NCBI GenBank assembly: GCA_039925145.1
Contig: JBDSZL010000061.1
Span: 62,001 to 126,000 of the forward strand
Source of the DNA: JBDSZL01 sp039925145
GTDB taxonomy: Bacteria; Acidobacteriota; Vicinamibacteria; Vicinamibacterales; SCN-69-37
DNA length: 64,000 nucleotides
Direction of reading: 5' to 3'
The notes below the pieces were generated by a model. That model made no database searches, was not told the origin of the DNA, and worked only from the letters and a program-made list of their open reading frames with translations. The translations under genes and the position numbers were made by a program. This document shows, one piece after another, positions 42,491-50,715 of the stretch. Within the stretch, counting starts at the first letter, position 1. Each line of letters opens with the position of its first letter.

Positions 42491-42589
42491 GCCAAGCCAG
42501 TGTCACGCCGGCCAGACCCAAAGTCAACATTATGATGTTTAGATTAGTAGTCGATATACTTATTGAGTGGCTCCCAGGGTGACTGGCGG
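42491..42589. promoter_or_regulatory. AT-rich leuA-lysR divergent spacer
   Basis: The 99-base gap between the divergent leuA and LysR genes holds an AT-rich stretch (about 42526-42566) in otherwise GC-rich DNA. It includes TATACT at 42555-42560, a possible -10 for the regulator, and TTGACT on the leuA strand (42526-42521 region). LysR-type proteins usually bind such spacers; no clear operator palindrome can be fixed by eye. Confidence 0.4.
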
Positions 42590-43543
42590 ATGATGACGTT
42601 CGAAGACATTCGTGTGTTCTGCACCGTTGCCGCTGAACGGAGCTTCTCCAGGGCCGCCCGGAAGCTGCAGCGGACCCAACCCGCGGTCAGTCAGGCCATG
42701 CGGCGGCTGGAACAATCCGCGGGCGAACGTCTGATCGACAGGTCGTCGCGAGATGGGACCTTGACGGACGCCGGCCAATTGCTTCGGGACTATGGGGAGC
42801 GGCTCCTGCGCCTGGCGGATGAAGCCGCGTTGGCCGTGAGCGCCCTCCGAGAAATACGCACGGGACGCGTCCTGATTGGGGCAAATGAAGGGGGCGTTTA
42901 CGCGGCCCTCCCACTCATCGTCTCATTCCAACAGCAGCACCCGGAGATCGTGATCGACGTCCGACGAATTCCCGCGCGGCAGATGGCGCAGGAAATTCTG
43001 TTGAGGTCGGTTGATTTTGGGGTTCTGACCTTTAATCCGCCCGAGCGCGAGCTCGCGTCGGTAGTGATCGGCACAGACGAATTGGTGCTTCTCGTGCCGC
43101 CGGGACATGCCCTGGCCGGCAAGAAACAGGTCACGATGGAGGAGATGGGAGAGCAACGCGTCATCGCGCACAACGATCCCTCCCCCGCTCGGGATCGAGT
43201 ACTCCGGCTCTACGAGCAGCGCCACGCAGCGCTGAACATCAAGCTGTCACTGCCGAGTCTGGACGGAATCAAACGCGCAGTCGAGATGGGCCTGGGGGTG
43301 GCGCTCCTGCCTCGGCGGTGCGCGCTCGGGGAAATTGCACGGGGGGAACTGGTTGAAGTGCAGGTCCCAGATCTCCGCTCACCGCGGCAGGTTCGTCTGG
43401 TGCACCGCAAAGAGGGCGATCGGTCGCACGCGGCCAGGGCGCTGCTCGAGGCGGCGCGTCAGATGTCCGGCCCTCACCCTCAGGAGACGCCGGATCCGGC
43501 CAGGCCCGCTCGTCAGCCGAGGCGCGGAGCCCAGCGGATGTAA
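42590..43543 (+). CDS. LysR-type regulator beside the leucine genes
   Basis: A 317-residue LysR-family protein (ATG 42590 or 42593). N-terminal winged helix-turn-helix: TFEDIRVFCTVAAERSFSRA then ARKLQRTQPAVSQAMRRLEQ; C-terminal effector domain from about residue 90 with RTGRVLIGANEGGVYAALPL. It faces leuA across an AT-rich gap, and its 3' end overlaps leuD by 31 bases. Regulation of leucine genes is inferred from this placement; the effector is unknown, though LeuO and LeuR-type regulators are related in context. The last 35 residues are Pro/Arg-rich. Confidence 0.88.
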   Translation: MMTFEDIRVFCTVAAERSFSRAARKLQRTQPAVSQAMRRLEQSAGERLIDRSSRDGTLTDAGQLLRDYGERLLRLADEAALAVSALREIRTGRVLIGANEGGVYAALPLIVSFQQQHPEIVIDVRRIPARQMAQEILLRSVDFGVLTFNPPERELASVVIGTDELVLLVPPGHALAGKKQVTMEEMGEQRVIAHNDPSPARDRVLRLYEQRHAALNIKLSLPSLDGIKRAVEMGLGVALLPRRCALGEIARGELVEVQVPDLRSPRQVRLVHRKEGDRSHAARALLEAARQMSGPHPQETPDPARPARQPRRGAQRM

Positions 43544-44136
43544 GGCAGACGGGCGGAGGTGGCCTCGACCTGTTCGTAGTCGGCCGCGAGCAGCGAGGTC
43601 GCGTCCCAGCTGCCAGAGAGCAGTGAAGACCGGGCTGAGTCGGGCATGCTGATCGCCACGGTGAGATCTCCCGCACGAATCACACCCGCATCGAGGTCGA
43701 GGTCGAATTCGAGGCTCGGTTGCGATTCGCACAGTGCGATCAGTGCGTCGATCTCATCGGGTAGTGCTGACACGCAGGGCAATCCGATCATGACGGAATT
43801 GCCCGCGAAGATTTCGGCGAACGATCCCGCAACGACAGCGCGGATGCCCCATCTCAAAATGGCTTGCGGGGCGTGCTCGCGGGAAGAGCCGCAGCCGAAG
43901 TTGCTCTGGCCGATGAGGAGGCGCGCTCCGTGGTGGTCCGGCCGATCGAGCGGGTGAACCTGTCCGTTCCTTGTCGCCTCGGCACGATCGTCCTCGAACA
44001 GATGGTCGCCCAGGCCTTCAAACGTAATCGTCTTCAGGTACCGAGCCGGAATGATGCGATCGGTGTCGATGTCGTCGCCGCGTACGGCGACCGCACGGCC
44101 AGAGATTCGGGCTATCTTGGATGATGTGCTGCTCAT
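43513..44136 (-). CDS. leuD: LeuD, isopropylmalate dehydratase small subunit
   Basis: Completes the LeuCD enzyme that isomerises 2- to 3-isopropylmalate. The 207-residue protein has RGDDIDTDRIIPARYLKTIT, then GQSNFGCGSSREHAPQAILR and VVAGSFAEIFAGNSVMIGLP. These are standard. It follows leuC by 21 bases on the minus strand and converges with the LysR gene. Confidence 0.95.
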   Translation of the reverse strand: MSSTSSKIARISGRAVAVRGDDIDTDRIIPARYLKTITFEGLGDHLFEDDRAEATRNGQVHPLDRPDHHGARLLIGQSNFGCGSSREHAPQAILRWGIRAVVAGSFAEIFAGNSVMIGLPCVSALPDEIDALIALCESQPSLEFDLDLDAGVIRAGDLTVAISMPDSARSSLLSGSWDATSLLAADYEQVEATSARLPYIRWAPRLG

Positions 44137-44157
44137 GGGTGCAAAATTTCTCGAGAG

Positions 44158-45579
44158 TTAGCGGCCGACACCAGCTGCGACCGCCCACGTGCGGATATCG
44201 ACGACCTCGCCGGCCACGGCGGCGGCCGCGACCATTGCCGGGCTCATGAGCAGCGTTCGGCCTGTCGGACTACCTTGCCGCCCTTTGAAATTCCGATTCG
44301 ACGATGACGCGCACACTTCGCGGCCTTCGAGGCGATCGGGGTTCATCGCCAGGCACATCGAGCAGCCAGCACCGCGCCACTCGAATCCCGCGGCGCGAAA
44401 CACTTCGTCGAGGCCTTCCTTTTCGGCGGCGATGGCGACCTTCTGGGACCCTGGCACGACGAGGGCCCGAACGTGAGACGCCACTCGGTTGCCGGCCACG
44501 ACATGCGCGGCCTCGCGAAGATCGGACAGCCGGCCGTTCGTGCACGACCCGATGAACGCGACATCGATCCGCGTACCCGCCATGGGTCGGCCCGCGCTGA
44601 ACCCCATGAAGTCGAGCGCCTCGGTCAGGCCCGCTCGTTCAGCCGCCGGCACGTCCTCCGGCCGAGGGAGTGTCTCGCTCACCGCAACGGACTGTCCCGG
44701 GTTGATGCCCCATGTAACGGTGGGCGCGATATCGGCGCCTTCGAGCCGCACGATGTCATCCCACCGCGCGTCAGCGTCCGACGCCAGGCTCCGCCACCAG
44801 TCCACGGCCGCTGGAAACGCCTCGGCGCCGGGCGCAAACGGCCTGCCCCGAAGGAACTCGAATGTCGTCTCATCTGGGTTGACGTAGCCGGCGCGCGCTC
44901 CACCTTCGATCGACATGTTGCAGATGGTCATCCGCTCGTCCATCGTCATGCGGTCGATCGCCTGCCCGGCGTACTCGTAGGCGTAGCCGGTGCCGCCCTT
45001 CACTCCAAGCCGCCCGATGATTGTCAGGATGACGTCTTTGGCGTAGACACCCGGTTTCAGGCTGCCGTTCACTTCGATGCGGCGGACCTTCAGGGGCGAC
45101 AAAGCCAGACACTGCGAAGCCAGGACGTCTCTGACCTGCGAGGTCCCGATGCCGAACGCGATTGCGCCAAACGCGCCATGCGTCGAGGTGTGGCTATCGC
45201 CACACGCAATCGTCATCCCAGGCTGCGTCAGCCCCATCTCCGGTCCGATGACGTGCACGATGCCCTGGGATCCACTGCCAAGGTCGAAGAACTTGATGTT
45301 GAAGTCGCGACAGTTGCGCTCGAGAGCCCTCGTCATGCTCTCGGCCATCTCATCTGCAAACGGCCGCGCCTGGGCTCGCGTCGGCACGATGTGGTCGACG
45401 GTCGCAAACGTCCGTTCGGGCGCTTTTACCGTCCAGCCGCGCTCCCGCAGTTCCGCAAACGCCTGCGGGCTGGTCACCTCGTGCACAAGGTGCAGTCCGA
45501 TGTAGAGCTGCGTCTGCCCGTTGGGCAACGTTCGAACGGTGTGCTGATCCCAGACCTTCTGAAAAAGAGTTCGACCCAT
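44158..45579 (-). CDS. leuC: LeuC, isopropylmalate dehydratase large subunit
   Basis: The aconitase-like subunit that holds the 4Fe-4S cluster. The 473-residue protein starts MGRTLFQKVWDQHTV and shows VDHIVPTR, GDSHTSTHGAFGAIAFGIGT, the cluster Cys in FIGSCTNGRLSDLR, and the pair in CSMCLAMNPD. With leuD it forms a two-gene unit. The 267-base gap to pcrA upstream of it contains no gene or leader I can support. Confidence 0.95.
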   Translation of the reverse strand: MGRTLFQKVWDQHTVRTLPNGQTQLYIGLHLVHEVTSPQAFAELRERGWTVKAPERTFATVDHIVPTRAQARPFADEMAESMTRALERNCRDFNIKFFDLGSGSQGIVHVIGPEMGLTQPGMTIACGDSHTSTHGAFGAIAFGIGTSQVRDVLASQCLALSPLKVRRIEVNGSLKPGVYAKDVILTIIGRLGVKGGTGYAYEYAGQAIDRMTMDERMTICNMSIEGGARAGYVNPDETTFEFLRGRPFAPGAEAFPAAVDWWRSLASDADARWDDIVRLEGADIAPTVTWGINPGQSVAVSETLPRPEDVPAAERAGLTEALDFMGFSAGRPMAGTRIDVAFIGSCTNGRLSDLREAAHVVAGNRVASHVRALVVPGSQKVAIAAEKEGLDEVFRAAGFEWRGAGCSMCLAMNPDRLEGREVCASSSNRNFKGRQGSPTGRTLLMSPAMVAAAAVAGEVVDIRTWAVAAGVGR

Positions 45580-45846
45580 GGCTAGCCACCAATGCTATCA
45601 GGAGACGCCGGCCACTGGCATGCCGGTTGCCTTTCGAGACCCCTCAGATGCGTCCGAGAGGCCTGGACACGCAACTTCTGCATCTCCCGAATCTGCGACG
45701 TTGCGATTTTTGCCGTGACTGGAGCCGGCGGGTTGAGTCACGACGCCATCGTCGCGAGCCGCTCGCCGTCCGGCGGGTGGTATTCTCCTCGGGCGCACGG
45801 ACGGCACTCCACCCGGCGGGCCCCCCGATCGACCAGCGAGAACGAC

Positions 45847-48111
45847 GTGACATTCCTCGACTCCCTCAACCCGGCGCAGCGCGAAGCCGTCCTCCACACG
45901 CAGGGTCCTCTGTTGATCCTGGCTGGGGCTGGGTCCGGCAAGACGCGCGTGATCATCTACCGTATGGCGCACATCATCGCCGAAGGCCTCGCAAAACCCG
46001 GCGAGATTCTGGCGGTGACGTTCACCAACAAGGCCGCCGAGGAGATGCGACATCGCATCGAACAGGTGGTCGGCGAGGACTGCCGGCAGGTCTGGTTGTC
46101 GACGTTCCACTCGCTGTGCGCACGATTGCTGCGGCGCGAGGCTCCGGCCATCGGGCTCTCGCGCGATTTTGTCATCTACGACTCGTCCGATCAGCTGGCG
46201 GTCGTCAAACAGGCTCTCAAAGCGCTCGACATCGACGACAAGATGCTGCAGCCCCGCGCGGCGCTCTCGCGGATCAGCCAGGCCAAGAACCGCATGGAAA
46301 CGCCTGAGAGCATGCGCAGCACGGGCTGGAGCCTCCGCGATCAGCAGATCAGCAAGGTCTACGACGCCTATCGCCGCTCGCTCGAAGACGCGGGCGCCCT
46401 CGACTTCGACGATCTGCTCTTGAAGACGGTCGAACTGGTGGAGACGAGCGAGCGCGTGCGCGAGACCTACGCGCACAAGTTTAAGTACGTGCTGGTCGAC
46501 GAATATCAGGACACCAACCGCCCCCAATACATGCTCATCCGGCGGCTGTCCGAAGTTCACCGCAATCTCTGTGTGGTGGGCGATCCAGATCAGTCGATTT
46601 ATCGATGGCGCGGTGCCGACCTGCGGAACATCCTCGATTTCGAGCACGACTTTCCCGATGCGCGAATCGTGAAGCTCGAACAGAACTACCGCTCCACCCA
46701 GGTGATTCTCGATGCGGCCTCGGCCGTCATCAGGTGTAACCGCAATCGCAAAGACAAGAAGCTCTGGACCGACCATCGGGGCGGCGACCTGATTCGCTAC
46801 ATGCGGGCCGGCGACGAGATCGAGGAGGCCGACTACATTACGCGGACGGTCCGCGAGACCCAGCGCGGCGACAGCTCGCGCATGACGGCCGTGCTCTACC
46901 GCACCAACGCGCAGTCTCGCTCGATTGAAGACGCCCTGATGCGCGAGGGCGTGCCCTACCGCATCATCGGCGGCGTCCGGTTCTACGAGCGAAAGGAGAT
47001 CAAGGACTCGCTCGCCTACCTGCGCCTGATCATCAATCCTCACGACGATGTGAGCTTCCGCCGGGTGGTCAACGTGCCGGCGCGGGCCATCGGCAAGACG
47101 GTCATCGAGTCCATCGAGGCCGTTCAACCCACCGACGGCGACGCCGAAATCCCCTTGTTCACCGCCGGCCTGCTGCCCACGCCCTCTCCGCGCTCGCTCT
47201 GGGCGCGGGCGGTCCTCGCGCTCGAACGCCGACTCCTCGCCGCCCGCGCGATGACAGCGCTCACCGGCTTTCGCGACCTCATCGTCGACCTCGCAGCCGA
47301 AGCGACGCACCTCTCCGTCTCCGAACTCATCACCCTCATGCTCGAGCGCTCGGGCTACCTGCAGAGCCTGCGAGACGAACGCAGCGAGGAAGCCGAAGCG
47401 CGCATCGAAAATCTCATGGAGCTCGTCTCGGCGGCGCGTGAGTACGAGTCGCGCGAAGCTGATGCCGCGCTCGGCGGGTTCGTGGATCGCCTCTCGCTGC
47501 TGTCCGAAGCCGACGAAGCTGATGGCGCCAAGGAAGCACGCGTGTGGCTCATGTCCATGCACGCCGCGAAGGGCCTCGAGTTTCCCGTCGTCATCGTGGC
47601 GGGTATGGAGGAAGGGTTGTTTCCCCACTCGCGGTCGGTCGACGACCCGGACGAAGTCGAAGAGGAACGACGTATTTTCTATGTGTGCATTACCCGCGCG
47701 CGGGAGCGGCTCGTGCTCACGGGCGCCGCACGGCGCCGAACCTTCGGTGAGTACCAGGCCACCGAGGCGTCGCGCTTTCTCGACGAGATTCCCGCTGAAC
47801 TGGTCGACAGAATCGACACTGCCGCACAGCCGCCGCGCTGGCAGCAGCCGTACGATTTGAAGAACCCCTACAGCCGGCAAGGGCAGCGCCCGAGGCTGCG
47901 AGAGAAGGCCACACCGGCGTTTGCCTATGAGCAGGAAGATCAGTCCGAGTCAGGAGTGCGACCGGGCATGCGCGTCAGGCACGCGCAGTTTGGCGTGGGC
48001 ACCGTGATGGAAATCGAAGATCAGGGCGACGACTACAAGGTCACCGTGAAGTTCAACGCCGGAGGCGTGAAGAAGCTGATGGCGAAGTACGCCAAGCTGC
48101 AACCCGCGTAG
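45847..48111 (+). CDS. pcrA: PcrA/UvrD-type DNA helicase
   Basis: A superfamily 1A 3'-5' helicase that works in repair and fork clearing. From GTG 45847 it has 754 residues. Motifs in order: QREAVLHTQGPLLILAGAGS-GKTR (Walker A), VTFTNKAAEEMRHRI, VDEYQDTNRPQY (Walker B), VVGDPDQSIYRWRGAD, LEQNYRSTQ and VWLMSMHAAKGLEFPVVIVA. The C-terminal MRVRHAQFGVGTVMEIEDQG is the PcrA Tudor-like domain. An earlier in-frame ATG at 45592 would add 85 residues unlike helicase and overlap the leuC promoter side, so it is not used. Confidence 0.95.
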   Translation: MTFLDSLNPAQREAVLHTQGPLLILAGAGSGKTRVIIYRMAHIIAEGLAKPGEILAVTFTNKAAEEMRHRIEQVVGEDCRQVWLSTFHSLCARLLRREAPAIGLSRDFVIYDSSDQLAVVKQALKALDIDDKMLQPRAALSRISQAKNRMETPESMRSTGWSLRDQQISKVYDAYRRSLEDAGALDFDDLLLKTVELVETSERVRETYAHKFKYVLVDEYQDTNRPQYMLIRRLSEVHRNLCVVGDPDQSIYRWRGADLRNILDFEHDFPDARIVKLEQNYRSTQVILDAASAVIRCNRNRKDKKLWTDHRGGDLIRYMRAGDEIEEADYITRTVRETQRGDSSRMTAVLYRTNAQSRSIEDALMREGVPYRIIGGVRFYERKEIKDSLAYLRLIINPHDDVSFRRVVNVPARAIGKTVIESIEAVQPTDGDAEIPLFTAGLLPTPSPRSLWARAVLALERRLLAARAMTALTGFRDLIVDLAAEATHLSVSELITLMLERSGYLQSLRDERSEEAEARIENLMELVSAAREYESREADAALGGFVDRLSLLSEADEADGAKEARVWLMSMHAAKGLEFPVVIVAGMEEGLFPHSRSVDDPDEVEEERRIFYVCITRARERLVLTGAARRRTFGEYQATEASRFLDEIPAELVDRIDTAAQPPRWQQPYDLKNPYSRQGQRPRLREKATPAFAYEQEDQSESGVRPGMRVRHAQFGVGTVMEIEDQGDDYKVTVKFNAGGVKKLMAKYAKLQPA

Positions 48112-48174
48112 CCGGCCCGGGTCGGCGAGGACCGACGCGGCCGCGCCCTCTTCGCAGATTGGCGATCGGTTTAC

Positions 48175-50703
48175 TCAGACCTCGGTGTCGCCGCCCGGCT
48201 CTGGCTCCACGCCTGATTCTGGAGCGGCCGGGATCTCTTCGTCGCCGGTCTGAATCTCGGGCTCATCGAGCGTGGCAATCGAAACAATCCGATCGCTCTC
48301 CGCAAGGTCCATTACCCGTACGCCCTGCGTGTCTCGCCCGATGGGCCGCAGGTCGCCGGCCTTCATCCTGATGATCTGCCCCTGCTCGGTGACAAGTAGA
48401 AGTTGATGGCGATCTGTGACGCACGCGAGGCCAACCACGCGGCCGTTGCGCTCCGACGCCTGGACGTTCTTGAGGCCAATCCCGCCGCGCGTCTGGCGCC
48501 GATACTCGCTGACCTCGGTTCTCTTGCCGTACCCGTTCTCGCACACGGTCAACAGGGTCGCGTCGTCGCTGACGACTTCCATGGCAACCGCTTCGTCGCC
48601 TTCGCGCAGCTGCATGCCGCGCACACCGTAGGCGGTGCGTCCCATTGGCCGGGCGTCCGCCTCGGCAAACCGGATGGCCATGCCGTTGCGCGATCCGATG
48701 AGCAGGTCTTTCGTCCCATCCGTCTCCGCCGCGGCAATGAGCTTGTCGTCGTCGTCGATCTGGATCGCTATGATCCCCGCCGCGCGCGGGTTCGAGAACG
48801 CAACGAGATCGGTCTTCTTGATCGTGCCTTTCTTGGTGCCGAGCACGATGAACCGCTGGTCTTCTTCTTCGGGGAAGGCCTGCACGCGCAACAGCGCAGC
48901 CATGCGCTCGCCTTCCTCCATGTTGACTAGGTTCGCAATCGCCTTGCCCTTGCTGCTCCGGCTGACTTCCGGGATGTCGTACACCCGCAGCCAGTAGCAC
49001 CGACCGTGATCGGTGAAGATGAGGATGTAGGCGTGCGTATTTGCGACGAACAGATGCTGCACGACGTCTTCGTCGCGCGTCTGCATGCCGATGAGGCCCT
49101 TGCCACCACGCCGCTGCTGCCGGTACTCGTCGAGCGCCGTACGCTTGATGTACCCGGTGCCCGTGGCGGTGATGACCACGTCTTCGTCGGCAATGAGATC
49201 GGTGACCCTGAAATTTCCGCTGTCTTCGGTGAAGTCGGTGCGGCGCGCGTCGCCGTACTTGGTCTGAATCTCACGGAGCTCGTCGACGATGATCGCGATG
49301 ATCAGTTCCTCGTTCGACAGAATCGCGCGCAGCCGCTCGATGGTCTTCACGAGCTCGGCGAGTTCGTCCAGGATCTTCTGACGTTCGAGCCCGGTCAGCC
49401 GATGCAGCTGCAGGTCCAGAATCGCCTGGGCCTGAATCTGCGAGAGCCCGAACTGTGTGATGAGTCCGGTGCGCGCCTCGGCTGGATTGCGCGACTCGCG
49501 GATGAGCGTGATCACTGCATCCAGCGCGTCGAGCGCGATCTTGAACCCTTGCAGGATGTGGGCTCGAGCCTCAGCCTTGCGCAGCTCGAACTCGATGCGG
49601 CGTCGCACGACCTCGCGCCTGAACTCCACGAAGTGCTCGATGATGTCGAGCAGGCTCAGCACACGCGGCCGGTTGCCCGCGATGGCCAGCAGCGTGATGC
49701 CGTAGCTCATCTGCAGCTTCGTGTGCTTGTAGAGATTGTTCAGCACGACGTCCGGAAGCTCGCCGCGCTTGAGCTCGATGACAATCCGCATCCCGTCACG
49801 ATCGGATTCGTCGCGGATGTCTGAAATACCCTCGAGGCGCTTGTCGCGCACCAGTTGCGCGATGTCGCTGATCAGGTTGGCCTTGTTGACCTGATAGGGA
49901 ATCTCGGTGATGACAATCGAGACCCGCTCGCCCTTCTTGTGCTCTTCGAAAGCGGCCTTGCCGCGCACCACCACGCCGCCGCGACCCTCGCGATAGGCCC
50001 GGTAGATTCCTTCTCGGCCGACGATCGTGCCACCGGTCGGGAAATCGGGTCCGGGAATGGCCTGCAGCACCGCCCGGAATCGTTCGTCGCGCGGCGCGTC
50101 GCGCCGTTCGATCACCGCAATGACGCCGTCGATGACCTCGCGCATGTTGTGCGGCGGGATGCTCGTGGCCATCCCGACGGCGATGCCGGTAGAGCCGTTC
50201 ACCAGGAGATTCGGATAGGGCGTCGGAAAGACGGTCGGCTCTTCGGTGGTCTCGTCGAAGTTCGGACGGAAGTCGACCGTCTCCTTGTCGAGGTCGAACA
50301 TCATCGCCTCGGCAAGCGACTCCAGACGCGCTTCCGTATAGCGATAGGCCGCGGGCGGATCGCCGTCGATCGATCCGAAGTTCCCCTGGCCATCCACCAG
50401 CGGGTAGCGCATGTTGAAGTCCTGCGCCAGCCGCACCAGCGTGTCGTACGCCGGAGCATCGCCGTGGGGATGGTAGTTACCGATGACTTCGCCGACGATC
50501 TTCGCGCATTTCCGGTACGTGCGATTCGACGCCAGACCCATCTGACGCATCGCGAACAGCACGCGACGATTGGCCGGCTTCAATCCATCTCGAACGTCGG
50601 GCAGCGCGCGCCCGATGATTACGCTCATGGCGTAATCCATGTACGAGCGCTTCATCTCGTCTTCGATGTTGACCGGCACGCGTGCGGAGAGATTCTGATC
50701 CAT
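48175..50703 (-). CDS. gyrA: DNA gyrase subunit A
   Basis: The cleavage-reunion subunit of gyrase. The 842-residue length is normal. Catalytic Tyr122 is in AAYRYTEARL. The C-terminal DNA-wrapping domain begins near residue 530 with the GyrA box QQRRGGKG. At the position of E. coli Ser83 this protein has Ala83 (HPHGDAPAYD), with Asp87 kept. The tail is acidic. It lies 12 bases downstream of gyrB in one operon and converges with pcrA. Confidence 0.97.
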   Translation of the reverse strand: MDQNLSARVPVNIEDEMKRSYMDYAMSVIIGRALPDVRDGLKPANRRVLFAMRQMGLASNRTYRKCAKIVGEVIGNYHPHGDAPAYDTLVRLAQDFNMRYPLVDGQGNFGSIDGDPPAAYRYTEARLESLAEAMMFDLDKETVDFRPNFDETTEEPTVFPTPYPNLLVNGSTGIAVGMATSIPPHNMREVIDGVIAVIERRDAPRDERFRAVLQAIPGPDFPTGGTIVGREGIYRAYREGRGGVVVRGKAAFEEHKKGERVSIVITEIPYQVNKANLISDIAQLVRDKRLEGISDIRDESDRDGMRIVIELKRGELPDVVLNNLYKHTKLQMSYGITLLAIAGNRPRVLSLLDIIEHFVEFRREVVRRRIEFELRKAEARAHILQGFKIALDALDAVITLIRESRNPAEARTGLITQFGLSQIQAQAILDLQLHRLTGLERQKILDELAELVKTIERLRAILSNEELIIAIIVDELREIQTKYGDARRTDFTEDSGNFRVTDLIADEDVVITATGTGYIKRTALDEYRQQRRGGKGLIGMQTRDEDVVQHLFVANTHAYILIFTDHGRCYWLRVYDIPEVSRSSKGKAIANLVNMEEGERMAALLRVQAFPEEEDQRFIVLGTKKGTIKKTDLVAFSNPRAAGIIAIQIDDDDKLIAAAETDGTKDLLIGSRNGMAIRFAEADARPMGRTAYGVRGMQLREGDEAVAMEVVSDDATLLTVCENGYGKRTEVSEYRRQTRGGIGLKNVQASERNGRVVGLACVTDRHQLLLVTEQGQIIRMKAGDLRPIGRDTQGVRVMDLAESDRIVSIATLDEPEIQTGDEEIPAAPESGVEPEPGGDTEV

Positions 50704-50715
50704 GGTCGGTCTGCG

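Noticed and set aside
45592..45846. N-terminal extension of pcrA from ATG 45592
   Set aside because: The 85 extra residues are Arg/Ser-rich and unlike any helicase; GTG 45847 aligns with the usual PcrA start.
45598..47880. A 760-codon open frame on the minus strand across pcrA
   Set aside because: It is fully antisense to a conserved helicase, its translation has no recognisable domain, and long antisense frames are expected in GC-rich genes with biased third positions.
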